From Arsenicitalea aurantiaca (GTDB lineage: Bacteria; Pseudomonadota; Alphaproteobacteria; Rhizobiales; Devosiaceae): a DNA stretch of 64,000 nucleotides. A model generated the notes under the pieces. The model saw only the letters and a program-made list of their open reading frames with translations, searched no databases and had not been told where the DNA came from. The number at the start of each line of letters is the position of its first letter. Position 1 is the first letter of the stretch. The DNA lies in assembly GCF_003994485.1 (NCBI RefSeq), contig NZ_RZNJ01000001.1:623765-687764 (forward strand). Reading direction: 5' to 3'. Made by a program: the position numbers and the translations under genes. This document shows, piece after piece, positions 62,322 through 64,000 of the stretch.

Positions 62322-62636
62322 ACCTGGCCTCCACCAGAACCGTCGAAATCAAGGCTAGCCCGCCAAGAACCGCTTGGCACTCCAAATCAGCGTCTTTCGG
62401 GGATCACACAAAGTGCCTTCCGGAAGCCCTCGGGTCAAGCCGGCCGGGCAAAATAGCGCTTGGGACCCAGCCAGCAGATGGGCATCGGACGGGCCTGTTC
62501 AAGAGGCCGGCGAGCCTGACGGCGGAGTGCTGGGGCCGGGACGGCTGAGCGGGCGTTGCCCGTACAGGTGAGGCGCGGCCGGGCGGGCCGCGCCTTGAAT
62601 GCCGGAGATGACGCGTGGCGGATGCCGCAGCGCGGA
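62322..62636. other. intergenic region between greA and the cold-shock gene
   Basis: 315 bases. A GC-rich palindrome AGGCGCGGCC/GGCCGCGCCT near 62.57 kb may end the cold-shock transcript, though no U-tract follows. No gene or promoter of clear form was identified. Confidence 0.45.
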
Positions 62637-62846
62637 TCAGGAGGCGACGAGATTGTCCGCTGCGGACTTGCCCGTGCGCTTGTCCTTCACGATTTCGTAG
62701 CTGACCTTCTGGCCCTCATCGAGGCCGTTGAGGCCGGACCGCTGCACCGCGGAGATGTGCACGAAAACGTCTGCCCCGCCTTCATCGGGCTGGATGAAGC
62801 CATAGCCCTTCTGACCATTGAACCATTTGACAGTGCCGGTAGCCAT
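62637..62846 (-). CDS. cspA: cold-shock domain protein
   Basis: A 69-residue CspA-type nucleic-acid chaperone. Marks: [22 protein letters not shown] (RNP1 KGYGFI), [10 protein letters not shown] (RNP2) and [19 protein letters not shown]. Start at the ATG at 62846, because the upstream open frame has no homology. A long upstream leader of several hundred bases is possible, as in cold-regulated csp genes, but no specific element was recognised. Confidence 0.95.
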   Translation of the reverse strand: MATGTVKWFNGQKGYGFIQPDEGGADVFVHISAVQRSGLNGLDEGQKVSYEIVKDKRTGKSAADNLVAS

Positions 62847-63338
62847 AATCCCTAGTCCCTCTGCAGTCTGCTGTGGCGGCCATGTCCGAGCCTGGCATGA
62901 CCTTAGCCAATCGAATTGTCCGGTAGTCACGTCAGCAGGCGCATAGATGGATCGCCAGGCACGAACGATGGGCCGCAATATTCGACGGCACTTTTCTAGC
63001 GTGAAAACGGGCGCTCTACAATATGTCTTGCTCAACGACAGACGGCCCGCAAACCGGAGGCTTGCAGGCGGGGCGGTCGAGACGGCATCTGGCAGCACAT
63101 GGGCCGGAAATCCGGCCATGCGCCGGCCCGGATGAAGCGGATGATCCGCCATCGGGGCACGAGACTCGCCGTATTGGATACGGCAACGACGCCTAACTAG
63201 ACCAAGCAGAGGGCAGGCGCGAGCCGACATTCGGCCGCAGCGCGGTTTTCCACCGCAACGGGGCTCTTGCGTTTTCCGGGGCGCTGGTGCACATCCGCGC
63301 GCCGGCGCCTCGCCGGTTTCTCCCGGACCCCATCCCAA
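62847..63338. other. intergenic region between cspA and the methyltransferase gene
   Basis: 492 bases separating divergent genes. It contains a perfect GGCCGGA/TCCGGCC palindrome (63102-63118) and an AT-richer stretch around 62.97-63.05 kb that probably holds promoters. No clear -35/-10 pair or RNA gene was assigned. Confidence 0.45.
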
Positions 63339-64000
63339 GTGACCAATACGCTTCTTTCCTCAGGCGATCTGATCGCCGACCGGCGCGTGGCCTATGCGCG
63401 CATGCTCGCCGAGACCGGCGACTTCACGGCGGCGGCCGAACTCGTCGAACAGGCGCTCGAAATCGTGCCGGACTGGGCGCCGGGCTGGGACCTCCTCGGG
63501 CGGTATCTCGAGCGTGCCGGCGAGATCCAGAAGGCCATCCTCGCCTGGCGCAGGCTCGACGCGCTCGATGCGGACGGCGTGTTCGGGGCGCCGCTGAAGC
63601 TGGCGGCGCATGGGGCGGGGCTCGCAATGGCCGAAACCGCGACGGCCTATGTCGAGGCGCTGTTCGACCAGTACGCCCCGGGCTTCGAGGCGGCGCTCCT
63701 GCAGAAGCTCGACTACAAGGTGCCCGAAATGCTGGCGCGGCTCGTGCTCGAGGAGGCGCGCCGCCGGAGCGCCGGGCAGTTCGCCGAGGCGCTGGATCTT
63801 GGTTGCGGCACGGGGCTGATGGGGGAATGGCTCCGCCGGCACGTCTCGCACCTCTCGGGCGTCGATCTGTCCGCGGGCATGGTCGCAGAGGCTGGGCGGA
63901 AGGGGATCTACGACCGGCTGACGGCGGGCGAAATGGGTGCGTTTCTGGCGGGGATCGCGCCGGCGAGCGCCGATCTCGTCACCGCAGCCGACGTCTTCGT
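63339..64000 (+). CDS. TPR-containing class I methyltransferase (cut by window edge)
   Basis: The first 220 codons of a protein beginning with a GTG (63339). N-terminal TPR-like repeats ([49 protein letters not shown]), then [23 protein letters not shown] and the SAM-binding motif [15 protein letters not shown] near residue 160, followed by [12 protein letters not shown]. This architecture is common in alphaproteobacteria; the substrate is unknown. The C-terminus lies outside the window. Confidence 0.88.
   Translation, partial: MTNTLLSSGDLIADRRVAYARMLAETGDFTAAAELVEQALEIVPDWAPGWDLLGRYLERAGEIQKAILAWRRLDALDADGVFGAPLKLAAHGAGLAMAETATAYVEALFDQYAPGFEAALLQKLDYKVPEMLARLVLEEARRRSAGQFAEALDLGCGTGLMGEWLRRHVSHLSGVDLSAGMVAEAGRKGIYDRLTAGEMGAFLAGIAPASADLVTAADVF

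Overview
The window is a gene-dense, GC-rich (roughly two thirds G+C) piece of an alphaproteobacterial chromosome. The gene content and order (hemF-trmL-petABC-apt; pgeF-midA-like-lgt with ubiK, ybjN and proC; uvrC close to pgsA-moaD-moaE; a petP-type MarR gene divergent from ilvE; trxB with a LysR gene; long uvrB; C-terminally extended pth) fit the Hyphomicrobiales/Rhizobiales, most likely a Devosia-like lineage. That placement is inference from family resemblance; there is no rRNA, and I saw no tRNA gene.

Layout. 1-6.7 kb: a CocE-type hydrolase cut by the left edge, adenine deaminase, topoisomerase IB, a membrane GGDEF/EAL protein, MgtC. 6.8-16 kb: AcuI-type reductase, methylmalonyl-CoA epimerase, a metallophosphatase-murL-murD2 operon for an alternative peptidoglycan D-glutamate route, two NUDIX hydrolases, a glutathionyl-hydroquinone reductase and a CCA-adding enzyme. 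16-21.7 kb: hemF, trmL, the cytochrome bc1 operon petABC, apt. 21.7-35.5 kb: translation and envelope housekeeping (ychF, pth, rplY, prs, pgeF, lgt, ubiK, proC, csaA), a CHASE3-GGDEF protein, ilvE with a MarR regulator. 35.5-41 kb: moaE, moaD, pgsA, an E. coli-type DAHP synthase behind an aromatic leader peptide and attenuator, uvrC, a short-chain dehydrogenase. 41-44.2 kb: a drug/metabolite transporter, small membrane proteins, a secreted SH3b protein, a pyridoxamine-phosphate-oxidase-like protein. 44.26-46.15 kb: a sharply AT-rich island with a SAMHD1/YwfO-like HD phosphohydrolase and a YwgA-like partner, followed by dispersed palindromic repeats. 46.7-57 kb: uvrB, three secreted SH3b plus crystallin-like proteins, thioesterase, tdk, a cysteine-desulfurase-like enzyme, a Spy-like protein, a CBS protein. 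57-64 kb: an aspartate aminotransferase, a cluster of small RNA genes, LysR, trxB, greA, a cold-shock protein and a TPR-methyltransferase cut by the right edge.

The most notable elements are: (1) two tandem minus-strand small RNA genes at 59.13-59.68 kb, each with three hairpins presenting a CCUCCUCCC anti-Shine-Dalgarno loop, a conserved promoter and a Rho-independent terminator (cuckoo/CcsR-like RNAs), plus a more diverged candidate at 58.9 kb; (2) a 25-codon leader peptide carrying FWYF followed by a terminator and a possible antiterminator in front of the DAHP synthase gene; (3) the murL-murD2 pair; (4) the HD/YwgA island, a possible nucleotide-depleting defence or stress module; (5) a family of SH3b/crystallin-like exported proteins; (6) two perfect CtrA-type boxes in intergenic DNA.
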